Of a stretch of 64,000 nt of DNA, positions 7,413-15,788 are shown piece by piece (the first letter of the stretch is position 1; every line of letters starts with the position of its first letter). The position numbers and the translations under genes are program-made. The notes beneath the pieces are model-generated. The model made no database searches and was not told where the DNA came from. It was given only the letters and a program-made list of their open reading frames with translations. Source of the DNA: Mycobacterium sp. AZCC_0083 (GTDB lineage: Bacteria; Actinomycetota; Actinomycetes; Mycobacteriales; Mycobacteriaceae); NCBI RefSeq assembly GCF_014202335.1, contig NZ_JACHGP010000007.1, positions 1 to 64,000 on the forward strand, read 5' to 3'.

Positions 7413-8340
7413 CCCCGACCGCGCACACCGCCGCGAGCAGCTGAACCGCCCGCGAAAGCCGCACCGAGGCGTGCAGATCGGCAGCCGCCGGAACCCGACC
7501 GTCACCGAGCGTCGGCCGGATCTCGAGGCGGTGCGCGTACTGCGTCGGCCCACCCAAGCGAACACCCAGCGCACCTGCGAAGGCAGCTTCCGCCACCCCT
7601 GCATTGGGGCTGGGGTGCTTGGCCGCGTCACGACGCCAGGCGGCCAGCGCCCGCCGCGGCGAGCCGCCCGTAACCGGTGCGCACGCCGCCACCAGCAGAC
7701 CCGTCACCCTGGCCGGCAGGTAGTTCATCACGTCGTCCAATCGTGCTGCAGCCCAACCAAACCGGCTGTAGCGCGGCGAGCGGTGCCCGATCATCGCATC
7801 GAGCGTGTTGACGCCGCGATAGACGAGGAGCCCCGTGACTCCGCCGAGCGCACCCCAGCACAGCGGCGCCACGGCGGCATCGGAGGTGTTCTCCGCCACC
7901 GACTCGAGGGCGGCGCGGGTCAGCCCCGCGACGTCGAGTGCCGCGGGGTCGCGCCCGCACAGCGACGGCAGTAGGTCGCGTGCCCCGTCGACGTCATCGC
8001 CGTCCACCATCCGGGCCATGTCGGCGCCGGTACTGGCCAGCGACGTGCCGCCGAGTGCGACGAACGTCGCCGCGGCGGTGAGCACGGCGGTCCACCCGGC
8101 ACCCCGCCGCGCCGCAGCCCGGTCCGCGGCGATACCCGACACCGCCAGCACGCCGATCAGGACGCCGGTGTGCGCGACACCCGCAGCACGCCGATCGGAG
8201 TAGGTGAGCCGTTCGAGGGCGGCTGCGCCACGCCCGAACACCGCGACAGGATGACCACGGCGGGGGTCGCCCAGCAGCAGGTCGGCCACGTACCCAAGCG
8301 CGAGACCTGCCGCCCGGCCGCGACATGTCGGCACAAACAC
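7366..8340 (-). CDS. cobD: Adenosylcobinamide-phosphate synthase CobD/CbiB
   Basis: 324 residues, a multi-pass membrane protein of the CobD/CbiB family. Recognisable parts are LLLGDPRRGHPVAVFGR at the N-terminus, FVALGGTSLA, SVAENTSDAAVAPL and YLPARVTGLLVA. The enzyme attaches the aminopropanol side chain to cobyric acid in vitamin B12 synthesis. The ATG at 8340 aligns with the expected N-terminus. The gene overlaps the SURF1 gene tail to tail by 47 bp, so the last residues of both are encoded on opposite strands of the same DNA. Confidence 0.92.
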   Translation of the reverse strand: MFVPTCRGRAAGLALGYVADLLLGDPRRGHPVAVFGRGAAALERLTYSDRRAAGVAHTGVLIGVLAVSGIAADRAAARRGAGWTAVLTAAATFVALGGTSLASTGADMARMVDGDDVDGARDLLPSLCGRDPAALDVAGLTRAALESVAENTSDAAVAPLCWGALGGVTGLLVYRGVNTLDAMIGHRSPRYSRFGWAAARLDDVMNYLPARVTGLLVAACAPVTGGSPRRALAAWRRDAAKHPSPNAGVAEAAFAGALGVRLGGPTQYAHRLEIRPTLGDGRVPAAADLHASVRLSRAVQLLAAVCAVGVSSACRSGRRASRLG

Positions 8341-8376
8341 TCCGGCAGCGTCTCACGAGGTGGTGTACTCGACGCC

Positions 8377-9204
8377 ATGAGGCTGGGGCCCCCGCGACGG
8401 CCTACCCGTGTGGTGCACCTGCTCAATCCTGCGGCGGTGCTGTTGCCCGCGGCGAACGTGATCATGCAGCTCGCGGCGCCTGCCGTTGGCTACGGCGTTG
8501 TGGAGAGCCCGGTGGACAGCGGCAACGTCTACGTACATCCGTTCAAGCGGGCTCGCACCACCGGCACCTACCTCGCGGCGGCGACGCTTGGCACCGACGA
8601 CGACCGGGCGCTGATCCGCTCCGAAGTCGACAGGGTGCACGCGCTGGTGCGGTCGAACGCGTCGAGTCCGGTGTCCTACAACGCCTTCGACCCCAAACTG
8701 CAGCTGTGGGTGGCGGCCTGCCTGTACCGCTATTACGTCGACATGCACGAGTCGCTCTACGGACCGCTCGACGACGAGGCCGCCGACGCGATCTATCTGG
8801 ACGCCCGCACGCTCGGCACCACACTGCAGGTGCGCGAGGCGATGTGGCCGACCGACCGCGCCGCGTTCGACGAGTTCTGGAAGCGCTCGGTGGATCGGCT
8901 GCGGATCGATCCGCCGGTCCGCGAGCACCTCCGTGGGGTCGCCGCGTTGGTGTTTCTGCCTGCGCCGCTTCGACTAGCAGCGGGACCATTCAATCTGTTC
9001 GCGACGACGGGCTTCCTTCCTGCCGAGTTCCGGGAGCACATGGGGTTGTCGTGGACGGCGGGCCAGCAGCGCCGGTTCGAGTGGCTACTGAGCGGTCTGC
9101 GTGTCGCCGACCGGGTGATCCCCCGCGATCTGTGGATCTTCGGGTACCGGCTCTACCTGTGGGACATGCGGTCACGCGCCCGCCGTGGCAGACCGGTGGT
9201 CTGA
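8377..9204 (+). CDS. Oxygenase MpaB family protein (DUF2236, Rv2237 type)
   Basis: 275 residues. Family features are VVESPVDSGNVYVHPFKRARTTGTYL in the N-terminal third, SYNAFDPKLQLWVAACLYRYYVDMHE, and a central conserved ALVFLPAPLRLAAGP stretch. DUF2236 proteins are annotated after the fungal MpaB oxygenase; related haem proteins (latex-clearing protein) use conserved His/Arg residues. The substrate here is unknown. Start: ATG at 8377, divergent from cobD across only 36 bp. The 3' end overlaps the convergent glycoside hydrolase gene by 33 bp. Confidence 0.82.
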   Translation: MRLGPPRRPTRVVHLLNPAAVLLPAANVIMQLAAPAVGYGVVESPVDSGNVYVHPFKRARTTGTYLAAATLGTDDDRALIRSEVDRVHALVRSNASSPVSYNAFDPKLQLWVAACLYRYYVDMHESLYGPLDDEAADAIYLDARTLGTTLQVREAMWPTDRAAFDEFWKRSVDRLRIDPPVREHLRGVAALVFLPAPLRLAAGPFNLFATTGFLPAEFREHMGLSWTAGQQRRFEWLLSGLRVADRVIPRDLWIFGYRLYLWDMRSRARRGRPVV

Positions 9205-10575
9205 CCGCGCTTTCCTCGGCTCGTCGGCCGAAGGCTTGGACGCGTGCTTGGGCGTGTCGGTCGCCTCGGAAACCCGTTGCCGCTGGGGCTGCTTCGCGCC
9301 GGGCGCCGTCGGCGGATTGGCCAGGTCGACCGAACGCAGCTGGTCGACCACCGTGGTCGGAATCGCTGCGGGCGACGACGGCGCGACCGACGACGCGACG
9401 GCCATGGTGGCCTGCGCCGCCTGAGGCATGGCAAGCGCCATCCGGGCCATCGTCGGTGTAGTGGCAGGCGACGTCGCGAGGTCCCGAACGATGTAGGCCG
9501 CCGGCTTCCACGTCCCGTCATCGCGGATCAAGCCCAACGTGTCTTCGGGATTGGTGCTGCCGGTCTGGTCGTCTTCGAGGGTGTAGACGAACGCGGGCCC
9601 GGTGTAGTTCAGCGTGCGCCACGTCGTCAGCATGTCCTGGAGGTACGCCGCCTGCTGCGCGTCACCGGCGACCGACGTCGGCTCGCCGTATTCGCTTGCC
9701 CAGATCGTCTTTCCGGTGTCGCCGTTGGCGACCATCAGGTCGCGAATGTCGGCGAGCTGGTTGATCGGCGAGTCCGGATAAATGCCACCTGCGGAGAAGG
9801 GCGTCGTGTACTGGTACGGGTGGAACGACAGGGCGTCGAAGTATCCCTGCGCCCCGCTCTGATACATCTCGTCGACGAACGTCACCGGGTTCAAGGTGTA
9901 GTTCTCGTAGGTGACCGTCGAACCAACGACGCCGCCGATCACCGTCGCAGCCGGGTCGGCTGCCTTGATCGCCGGATAGGCGGCCTTGAGGAGCTGTGTA
10001 TAGCCGGCCGGGTCCGGTTGCGGCCCGTAGTACGGTGCGGCGTTGGGCTCGTTCCAGATCTCGTAGGCGCCCACCTTGCCCGCATAGCGCTGGGCAGCAA
10101 GACCGGCGAACGTGCCGAAGTCCGCAGGCGACGCAGGATGCCCGTAGACCCCGGGAGCACTGGGATCGTTGGCCCAACCTGGCGTGGTGGTGATGACGGC
10201 GAGGACGCCCATTCCTCGCGCGTCCGCGGCATTGATCATGTAGTCGGACTGCGACCAGTTGTAGTAGCCGGGAACGGGATTGATGCCCGCCCATGGGATG
10301 CCGATCCGAATCGTGTTGACGCCCATCGCCTGCATCTGGTCGAGCACGGCGTCGACCTCGGCGGGCGACGCAAAGTACAGATCGGAATCGGCAATGCCGA
10401 TCGTCGTGTTCGATTCGTCGATCGCGGCCATCGCCGCGACGTCGATCGTCACTGGCCGCAACCCCGGCAACAGCGTCGTCGCACCGACCGCGGATACCGC
10501 AACGGTCGTCATTCCGGCGATCACGATTCTGGTTAAGGGCGCCCGACGTCCATGCGCCACATGACATGTCTTCAT
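9172..10575 (-). CDS. Secreted clan GH-A glycoside hydrolase (cellulase/GH39-like)
   Basis: 467 residues. The N-terminus is positively charged (HGRRAPLTR) followed by a hydrophobic stretch (IVIAGMTTVAVSAVGATTLLPG), consistent with a Sec signal or anchor. The (beta/alpha)8 part shows NTIRIGIPWAGINP, EIWNEPN with the predicted acid/base Glu176, and IWASEYG with the predicted nucleophile Glu295. After about residue 365 comes a long low-complexity Ala/Pro/Thr/Ser tail, usual for mycobacterial cell-wall proteins. A start eleven codons upstream (10608) is possible. Substrate could be a cell-wall or plant glycan; undecided. Confidence 0.8.
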   Translation of the reverse strand: MKTCHVAHGRRAPLTRIVIAGMTTVAVSAVGATTLLPGLRPVTIDVAAMAAIDESNTTIGIADSDLYFASPAEVDAVLDQMQAMGVNTIRIGIPWAGINPVPGYYNWSQSDYMINAADARGMGVLAVITTTPGWANDPSAPGVYGHPASPADFGTFAGLAAQRYAGKVGAYEIWNEPNAAPYYGPQPDPAGYTQLLKAAYPAIKAADPAATVIGGVVGSTVTYENYTLNPVTFVDEMYQSGAQGYFDALSFHPYQYTTPFSAGGIYPDSPINQLADIRDLMVANGDTGKTIWASEYGEPTSVAGDAQQAAYLQDMLTTWRTLNYTGPAFVYTLEDDQTGSTNPEDTLGLIRDDGTWKPAAYIVRDLATSPATTPTMARMALAMPQAAQATMAVASSVAPSSPAAIPTTVVDQLRSVDLANPPTAPGAKQPQRQRVSEATDTPKHASKPSADEPRKARSDHRSATAGA

Positions 10576-10958
10576 GGCAGAGCTATTCCGGGCCGAGTTC
10601 AATTCCAATCGCGGTGACCAACTAGAACATGGGTTTGAGCTGCATATTTACCTTTCATCCGAAAGAAATCGCAATTATTTATTACGCGCATCAGCAATTT
10701 CAGCAAAGGTAGTATTGGCTTGTCTAAGTTGCGATGAAGTACCGCTGATCGCTCCGAACCACTTTGCTGGACGAACTGGCCATACCGACTCCGCGAATCG
10801 GGCAAAGCGCGAGGCCGATGACGGGATGCGGCCGGTAACCGCTCGGCGAACGACTGCTAGCCCTTGCACTCGCAAACACACGGGCCCCGATCCGTGAACG
10901 AAACCTTGGCCGGCTGCGTATTTAAGTAGTCTCAGCTGATCGACCAGTGAGGAACCCC
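10576..10958. other. Non-coding gap, locally AT-rich
   Basis: No convincing gene is seen. Roughly 10,620-10,740 is much richer in A/T than its surroundings (for example ATTTATTACG), which fits a promoter region for the divergent glycoside hydrolase and VOC genes. Short open frames here lack recognisable families or ribosome sites. Confidence 0.6.
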
Positions 10959-11357
10959 ATGACGACCGTCTCGGCACTGAACCACGTCGCCGTCACCGTG
11001 CGCGACATCGACGTCAGCGGCCCGTGGTACCAGGCCGTGATCGGCGCCGAGCCGTTGCTCGACGAACACACCGCCGCCGGTTTCCGTCATCTGGTGTGGG
11101 CGCTCGACAACGGCACCCTGTTCGGCATCCACCAACACGACCGCGCTGCCGGGGACGGGGGATTCAGCGAGTTCTCGGTCGGACTCGACCACGTCGGCTT
11201 CGGGTGCGCGAACCGCGCCGAACTAGAGGAGTGGAAAGCCCGTCTCGACGAGCTCGGCATCACCAACGACGGCATCATCGACGAGCACTACGGCTCGGGG
11301 CTGAGCTTCCGCGACCCCGACGGCATCGCGTTGGAGTTCTTCGCCCCGCCTGCGTGA
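10959..11357 (+). CDS. VOC (glyoxalase/bleomycin-resistance fold) protein
   Basis: 132 residues, one glyoxalase fold with two beta-alpha-beta3 halves: LNHVAVTVRDIDVSGPWYQAVIG at the start, GLDHVGFGCANRAEL in the middle and SFRDPDGIALEFFAPP at the end. Metal ligands expected of the family (His near the first strand, His in GLDHVGF, Glu in LEFF) are present. The ATG at 10959 follows GTGAGGAACCCC, a good ribosome site; the upstream GTG is part of that site. Substrate unknown; it stands alone on its strand. Confidence 0.85.
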   Translation: MTTVSALNHVAVTVRDIDVSGPWYQAVIGAEPLLDEHTAAGFRHLVWALDNGTLFGIHQHDRAAGDGGFSEFSVGLDHVGFGCANRAELEEWKARLDELGITNDGIIDEHYGSGLSFRDPDGIALEFFAPPA

Positions 11358-11380
11358 CGCCGACGGTCTCGCCCATGGTT

Positions 11381-11416
11381 CGGCGTGCTGAGGCGCTCCC
11401 GCACCTCAGCACGCCG
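11381..11416. terminator. Bidirectional hairpin terminator
   Basis: CGGCGTGCTGAGG (11381-11393) pairs perfectly with CCTCAGCACGCCG (11404-11416) across a 10-base loop. It sits between the stops of the VOC gene and the convergent DUF308 gene and could stop both; there is no clear U tract. Confidence 0.65.
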
Positions 11417-11425
11417 ATTGGTGAG

Positions 11426-12028
11426 TCAGGCGACGACGCCGCGGGTCAGCGGCTCGATCCCTCGCTCGACCTTCTTGGCTGTGCTCCGCACCTTCACGGC
11501 CCACACGATCTCCGTGGTCCCAATGACGACGAGCCATACGCCGGCGACGATCGACAGCACCACGATGGAGCTGATCGGCGAAGCGAACATCACCACGCCG
11601 GCGATCATGGTCAGGACTCCCATGAAGATGTACCAACCACGTTCGGGCAATTCCTTGAAGCTGATCGCCAATGCGGTCTCGGTGACACCTCGGAACATGA
11701 ACCCGACTCCGATCCACAAGGCCAGCAGCCATACGGCGGCGACGCCGTCGTTGAAGTCGCGGAAAGCGAACACGCCCAAGGCTATTGACAGTGCGCCGCT
11801 GATGAACAGCAGAACCCGGCTCGCTGCTGGCGAATGGGTCGTGAACGCACCAATGACCTGTGCGATGCCTGACGCCAACAGGTAGACGACGAACAGGATT
11901 CCAGCAGCGACGATCGATTGGCCGGGCCAGACGAGCACCGCGGCCCCCACGACGAGGGTCAGTACCCCTAGCGAGAGCACCGACTTCCACAGGTTGCGAA
12001 CTACGGACGGGGTTTCGAAGGTGGTCAT
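11426..12028 (-). CDS. HdeD/DUF308 family membrane protein
   Basis: 200 residues with six predicted transmembrane helices arranged as three hairpins (for example SVLSLGVLTLVVGAAVLVWP, SRVLLFISGALSIALGVFAF, GWYIFMGVLTMIAGVVMFA), the three-fold DUF308 pattern of HdeD-type proteins. HdeD in E. coli is linked to acid resistance; in mycobacteria the role is untested. It starts 2 bp after the stop of the upstream coiled-coil gene, so both are one operon. Confidence 0.85.
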   Translation of the reverse strand: MTTFETPSVVRNLWKSVLSLGVLTLVVGAAVLVWPGQSIVAAGILFVVYLLASGIAQVIGAFTTHSPAASRVLLFISGALSIALGVFAFRDFNDGVAAVWLLALWIGVGFMFRGVTETALAISFKELPERGWYIFMGVLTMIAGVVMFASPISSIVVLSIVAGVWLVVIGTTEIVWAVKVRSTAKKVERGIEPLTRGVVA

Positions 12029-12030
12029 GA

Positions 12031-12441
12031 TCAGCGCCCCTGTCCCATGGGTTGGTCAGCCTCGCCACGGGCGAGCTCCGCACGCACCACAGCCCACTCC
12101 GCGGCATCGAGGCAGTAGGCCGCGAGGCTCACGGCAACCACCGCGTCGTCCTCGGCGGCCTCGGCGGCCCCCTCGGCGTTCGCTTCCTTCGTCTCGGCCT
12201 GCCAGTCGGCGAAGTCAGCCTGAATGGCGCTGGTGGTTTCCGACCACCAACCCCGGGTGGTGTCCTTCGCCTGGGTGGCGGCACCCTCCAACTCGGTCTT
12301 CGACTGTTCGATGGCCTTCTCGAGCTCCTCGCGACGTGACTGCAGCGCCGCGCGGTTCCTTTCCTGCACGGCCGCCGCCGAGTCCTCGACTCTCTTGACC
12401 CGACCAGCAAGATCGATAAGGGCGTCTGACAAATTTCGCAT
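12031..12441 (-). CDS. Small coiled-coil protein of unknown function
   Basis: 136 residues. The N-terminal half is a predicted coiled coil (LIDLAGRVKRVEDSAAAVQE, then REELEKAIEQSKTELEGAAT), with a middle ADFADWQAETKEANA and an Ala-rich end. No catalytic motif or membrane segment is seen. The ATG at 12441 has a strong ribosome site AAGGAGAAGCAC, which decides against the longer frame. It is co-transcribed with the DUF308 membrane protein and may act with it at the membrane; this is inferred from position only. Confidence 0.75.
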   Translation of the reverse strand: MRNLSDALIDLAGRVKRVEDSAAAVQERNRAALQSRREELEKAIEQSKTELEGAATQAKDTTRGWWSETTSAIQADFADWQAETKEANAEGAAEAAEDDAVVAVSLAAYCLDAAEWAVVRAELARGEADQPMGQGR

Positions 12442-12648
12442 GTGCTTCTCCTTCGGTGTGGCATCGGAAGTGTTTTCCGACAACGGTTTTCATTGGATGT
12501 GGCCACAAAGCAGTTAGCTGAACTCGGTTCCCGCTCGACGGCTACGGCCAGCAATAGCGCGCTGGGCGCGTTGCGCATTCCGGCTTGCGAGGCGTCAGGC
12601 GAACCCCATTCATCGTGATATTGGCGGGGACAGCCTTAAGATCGGTTG

Positions 12649-13461
12649 GTGGTAGCGAGGGCCAACGCGCTCGGTGACTACCTCCGTGCGCGGCGCGAAC
12701 AGATCTGTCCCGAAGACGTCGGGTTGGTTACCGGTGCGCGACGCCGTGTGGCGGGTTTGCGCCGCGCAGAGGTGGCGACGCTCGCCGGTATCAGCTCCGC
12801 CTATTACCTGCGCCTCGAGCAGGGCCAGGACACCCATCCGTCCGGACAGGTCGTGGAAGCACTCGCGCGAGCCCTGCGGCTCGACCTCAAGGCGACGGAG
12901 TACTTGCAGCGGCTCGCGAACGCGACGGACAGACGTCGGCCTCAGCCCGCTGAAGACACCGTGGCTGAATCGCTGTGCCAACTGATCGACCAGTTGCCGG
13001 TACCTGTGTCCGTGGGCAACAGGTACTTCGATATGTTGGCATCCAATCGATGCGCTCGCGCTCTGTCACCCGGACTGGAGCCGGGAGAAAATCTGCTGTA
13101 CTGGATCTTCCTCGCCCCCGCTGCCCGAGATCTCTACATCGATTGGGACCGCGTCACCGACATAGCGGTGAGCGAGTTCCGCGAAGGCGCGGGCACCGAT
13201 CTCGGCGATCCTCGATTGCGTACGACGATTGACGAACTATCGGCTCAGAGTCCACGTTTCCGTGAGCTGTGGGCGCGCGCGGACGTGGGCTACCGGCCAG
13301 GCCCGATGCACATCCGCCACCCGCAGCTCGGCGTCCTTCATCTCCTTCGGACCAGGCTCGGGGTGCCTCACTCGGATGGACAGCACATGCTGGTTTATCA
13401 CGCCGAGCCCGGCAGCGAGTCAGCCCAAGCTCTAGAGGCACTTCGGCGAAGTAGCCAATAG
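12649..13461 (+). CDS. XRE-family regulator with MmyB-like ligand domain
   Basis: About 270 residues. Residues 5-75 are a helix-turn-helix (LGDYLRARREQICPEDVGL, RRVAGLRRAEVATLAGISSAYYLRLEQGQ), and the rest is the PAS-like MmyB ligand-binding domain (VSVGNRYFDMLASNRCARAL, NLLYWIFLAPAARDLYIDW, VYHAEPGSESAQAL), which in MmyB itself binds a fatty acid. Large family in actinobacteria; targets usually lie next door. The start may be GTG 12649 or TTG 12646. Neighbours are the DUF308 operon (divergent) and msrB (convergent). Confidence 0.87.
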   Translation: MVARANALGDYLRARREQICPEDVGLVTGARRRVAGLRRAEVATLAGISSAYYLRLEQGQDTHPSGQVVEALARALRLDLKATEYLQRLANATDRRRPQPAEDTVAESLCQLIDQLPVPVSVGNRYFDMLASNRCARALSPGLEPGENLLYWIFLAPAARDLYIDWDRVTDIAVSEFREGAGTDLGDPRLRTTIDELSAQSPRFRELWARADVGYRPGPMHIRHPQLGVLHLLRTRLGVPHSDGQHMLVYHAEPGSESAQALEALRRSSQ

Positions 13462-13463
13462 CC

Positions 13464-13487
13464 TCTGCCGAAAGACGTTGCGGCAGA
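13464..13487. terminator. Short hairpin between convergent genes
   Basis: TCTGCCG and CGGCAGA form a 7-bp stem with a 10-base loop between the XRE regulator stop and the convergent msrB stop. A weak terminator is likely but not certain. Confidence 0.4.
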
Positions 13488-13492
13488 AGGCT

Positions 13493-14023
13493 CTAGGTCG
13501 GGCGAAAAGTCAGGGCGACGCCGTTCATGCAATAGCGCAGGCCGGTCGGTTGGGGACCGTCGTCGAAGACATGCCCGAGATGGCTGCCGCACCGGCGGCA
13601 CAGCACCTCGGTGCGCGACATCCCCAGACTGTCGTCCTTGCGTTCGAGGACGGCGCCATCCATCGCCTTGAAAAAGCTTGGCCACCCGGTGCCGCTGTCG
13701 AACTTCGTCGTCGACGAAAAGTCATCGAGCGCGCAGCCCGCACATCCGAAGACACCAGCACGGTGCTCGTCGTTGAGGGGGCTGCTGAACGGATTCTCGG
13801 TGCCCGCTGCGCGAAGCACGTCGTATTGCGTCGGGGTCAACAGCTTCAGCCACTCCGCATCGGTATGGGTGACCTCGAAGGTCTCGGTCGACTTGTTCGG
13901 CGCGTCGGCGCCGGCGAGAGCACGCGGTGAGCCGCACCCTGCCACCGCGCCGAGGAGCACGGTCCCACACAACATGTTGCGGCGGGTCAGCAGTCGTGAC
14001 TGAAGTGGTGGCAGGGCAGTCAT
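13493..14023 (-). CDS. msrB: Exported lipoprotein methionine-(R)-sulfoxide reductase MsrB
   Basis: 176 residues. The N-terminus has twin arginines (LLTRRNML) and a lipobox VAGC with Cys30, so the protein should be exported, possibly by Tat, and lipid-anchored outside the membrane. The MsrB domain has the two zinc CxxC pairs (Cys94/97 and Cys142/145) and the catalytic Cys165 in RYCMN. It reduces R-methionine sulfoxide. Mycobacterial MsrB is normally cytosolic, so this is a surface paralogue. It is divergent from an exported MsrA, and together they would repair both sulfoxide epimers in envelope proteins. Confidence 0.9.
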   Translation of the reverse strand: MTALPPLQSRLLTRRNMLCGTVLLGAVAGCGSPRALAGADAPNKSTETFEVTHTDAEWLKLLTPTQYDVLRAAGTENPFSSPLNDEHRAGVFGCAGCALDDFSSTTKFDSGTGWPSFFKAMDGAVLERKDDSLGMSRTEVLCRRCGSHLGHVFDDGPQPTGLRYCMNGVALTFRPT

Positions 14024-14135
14024 AGTTCGACCGTAGGCCTGATTCGTTCTGGAGCGGTCATGAGCGGTCTTACCGATTCGTGACAGCCGCGCGCAGTCAC
14101 GCGACAACGCCAATCCGAGGAGGAGACTCGAAAGG

Positions 14136-14867
14136 GTGATACGCAGCAAGTGGATTGGGCTCGCGATCGGGCTGTGCCTGGTGGTCGGTGCCGCCTTTCT
14201 GTTCACCGGTGGTCGGCTCACCATTCCGACCGTCAGTGCTGCCAGCGAGTCGATCGCCGTCCCCACACCCGAGGTCGACGAGCCTGCGGCGACCGGGGTC
14301 ACCAGCGAGACGGCAGTCCTTGCGGGCGGCTGCTTCTGGGGTGTGCAGGGCGTCTTCCAACACGTCAATGGGGTCACCAAGGCGGAATCCGGCTATACCG
14401 GCGGCGACGCGCAGACCGCGAACTACGCGACGGTCAGCACCGGCACCACCGGCCACGCGGAGTCCGTACGCATCACCTATGACCCTCACCAGGTGAGCTT
14501 TGGTGAACTCTTGCGGATCTACTTCTCGGTGGTGCAGGACCCCACCGAGCTCAACCGTCAGGGTCCCGATAGTGGCACTCAGTACCGATCGGCGATCTTC
14601 GCACAGGATCAAACCCAGCAGCGCGTTGCGGAGTCGTACATCGCCCAGCTGAACAAGGCGTCGGTGTTTCCCGGACCGATCGTCACGACGGTGTCGCCGA
14701 AGGCAGAGTTCTTCCCCGCCGAGGCATACCACCAGGACTTCTTGAACTCGAACCCGACGTATCCGTACATCGAGATCAACGACATGCCAAAGGTCAACGG
14801 CCTCAAGCAGTTCTTCGCCGACCAATATCGCGATCAGCCCGTGCTGGTGCTCGCCGACGGGCGGTGA
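14136..14867 (+). CDS. msrA: Exported methionine-(S)-sulfoxide reductase MsrA
   Basis: 243 residues. An N-terminal hydrophobic helix (WIGLAIGLCLVVGAAFLF, residues 6-23) and a Pro/Thr linker precede the MsrA domain, which has the catalytic GGCFWG (Cys66), the GYTGG motif, YDP and AEAYHQDF. The GTG at 14136 follows GAGGAGGAGACTCG. The helix predicts a membrane-anchored enzyme outside the cytoplasm. It shares a 112-bp divergent promoter region with lipoprotein msrB. Mycobacterial housekeeping MsrA has no such anchor. The tRNA-Val duplication that bounds island 1 begins 22 bp after its stop. Confidence 0.92.
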   Translation: MIRSKWIGLAIGLCLVVGAAFLFTGGRLTIPTVSAASESIAVPTPEVDEPAATGVTSETAVLAGGCFWGVQGVFQHVNGVTKAESGYTGGDAQTANYATVSTGTTGHAESVRITYDPHQVSFGELLRIYFSVVQDPTELNRQGPDSGTQYRSAIFAQDQTQQRVAESYIAQLNKASVFPGPIVTTVSPKAEFFPAEAYHQDFLNSNPTYPYIEINDMPKVNGLKQFFADQYRDQPVLVLADGR

Positions 14868-14888
14868 CTGCATCGACCTGGAGATTTG

Positions 14889-14934
14889 ATGGTGGGCGCG
14901 GACGGTATCGAACCGCCGACCGCTGGTGTGTAAA
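14889..14934. repeat. attL-like copy of the tRNA-Val 3' end
   Basis: 46 bp identical to 19767-19812, which contains the 3' part of tRNA-Val including CCA up to the anticodon loop. Here the copy stops within the anticodon region and no 5' half follows. This is the displaced tRNA tail expected at the far end of an element that integrated into tRNA-Val. Confidence 0.9.
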
Positions 14935-15111
14935 GGGACCGGAACTTGTGGACCTGTGTTCGATGGCGTCCAATACGTCGAGGTCAACGCCCTATCACGT
15001 GTCCGGCTGATGCCGTTGTGTCTACGGTGTTCGGGCCTGTCTTGGGACACTGACGAACGGGCGTTCGAGGCCACCGGGTCGTTATCCCAACAGGGGCCGT
15101 CGCCCCTTCCG
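14935..15111. other. Left end of island 1, non-coding
   Basis: No gene is recognised between the attL-like repeat and the first island gene. It carries one CTTGGGACACTGA motif (15041-15053) that recurs near the right end, so it may hold recombination-protein binding sites. Confidence 0.5.
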
Positions 15112-15726
15112 TCAATCGTCGGCCAGCCAAGGCGAGCCGTCGCGCAGGATGCTCTCCTCGCCACCGGCGTTTCGCTTGGTAACCGACCATGTTTCACCTT
15201 GAAGAAGCGTGGGGTCGAGGGGAATCCGTTCGTGGTACTGGTTACCGTCGTCGTCCTGATATTCGAAGACGATCTCAGTCTCTCGGGGAATGCCGTCGAT
15301 GTTTTGCCGGTAACCAGCCTCGTCGCGCTCGTCGCCGAGTACGTAGAACTCGTTTCGCGCGGTGTAACCGGGCGACCAAACGCCGATTGGTTTCGAGTAG
15401 CGGTGGCGAACGAACGGGATGACGCTGCCCTGCCCATCCGGTGTGTGATCGTGGGTAGGCAGTGGCGGATCGAAGCTCACCCGCACGCTACGAGCGAACG
15501 ATTTCCCGACGTTGGAAACAACCAACATTGCGGTCGCTCCGTCCGAAGGACGAAGCGTGGCAACCATCATCGGACGAGTAGTTCGTTGAGTGGCCTCTTT
15601 ATTGTGGCGCAGTGATCGGATCGCTGTCGTTCCCGTGACGACTGCCACGCCTGCTGCACTGACGGCAGCAGCTGAAGCAACACGCGCGGTCGTCCACCAG
15701 TGCCAAAAATCCCAAAGCCACCCCAT
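15112..15726 (-). CDS. Island 1 single-pass membrane protein, unknown
   Basis: 204 residues. A Trp-rich N-terminus (MGWLWDFWHWW) leads into one hydrophobic helix (about residues 14-33, ASAAAVSAAGVAVVTGTTAI), followed by a soluble domain of beta type with MLVVSNVGKSFARSVRVSF and TEIVFEYQDDDGNQYHERI. The soluble part resembles the immunoglobulin-like domains found in many uncharacterised membrane proteins of phage and plasmid origin, but no named family is assigned. The ATG at 15726 is the first start that includes the helix. It lies downstream of the other minus-strand island genes, after a 62-bp gap. Confidence 0.7.
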   Translation of the reverse strand: MGWLWDFWHWWTTARVASAAAVSAAGVAVVTGTTAIRSLRHNKEATQRTTRPMMVATLRPSDGATAMLVVSNVGKSFARSVRVSFDPPLPTHDHTPDGQGSVIPFVRHRYSKPIGVWSPGYTARNEFYVLGDERDEAGYRQNIDGIPRETEIVFEYQDDDGNQYHERIPLDPTLLQGETWSVTKRNAGGEESILRDGSPWLADD

Positions 15727-15788
15727 TGTCGGCCTCCCTGCCTCGACCCTATTGCACGACTTTGCATCGCCTACATCGCGACTGGCCA

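Noticed and set aside
10574..10897. A 107-residue frame in the AT-rich gap
   Set aside because: No ribosome site, no recognisable family, and it contains the probable promoter region.
14097..15437. A 446-residue minus-strand frame across msrA and the left island end
   Set aside because: It runs antisense through the whole MsrA domain and across the att repeat; composition is not protein-like.
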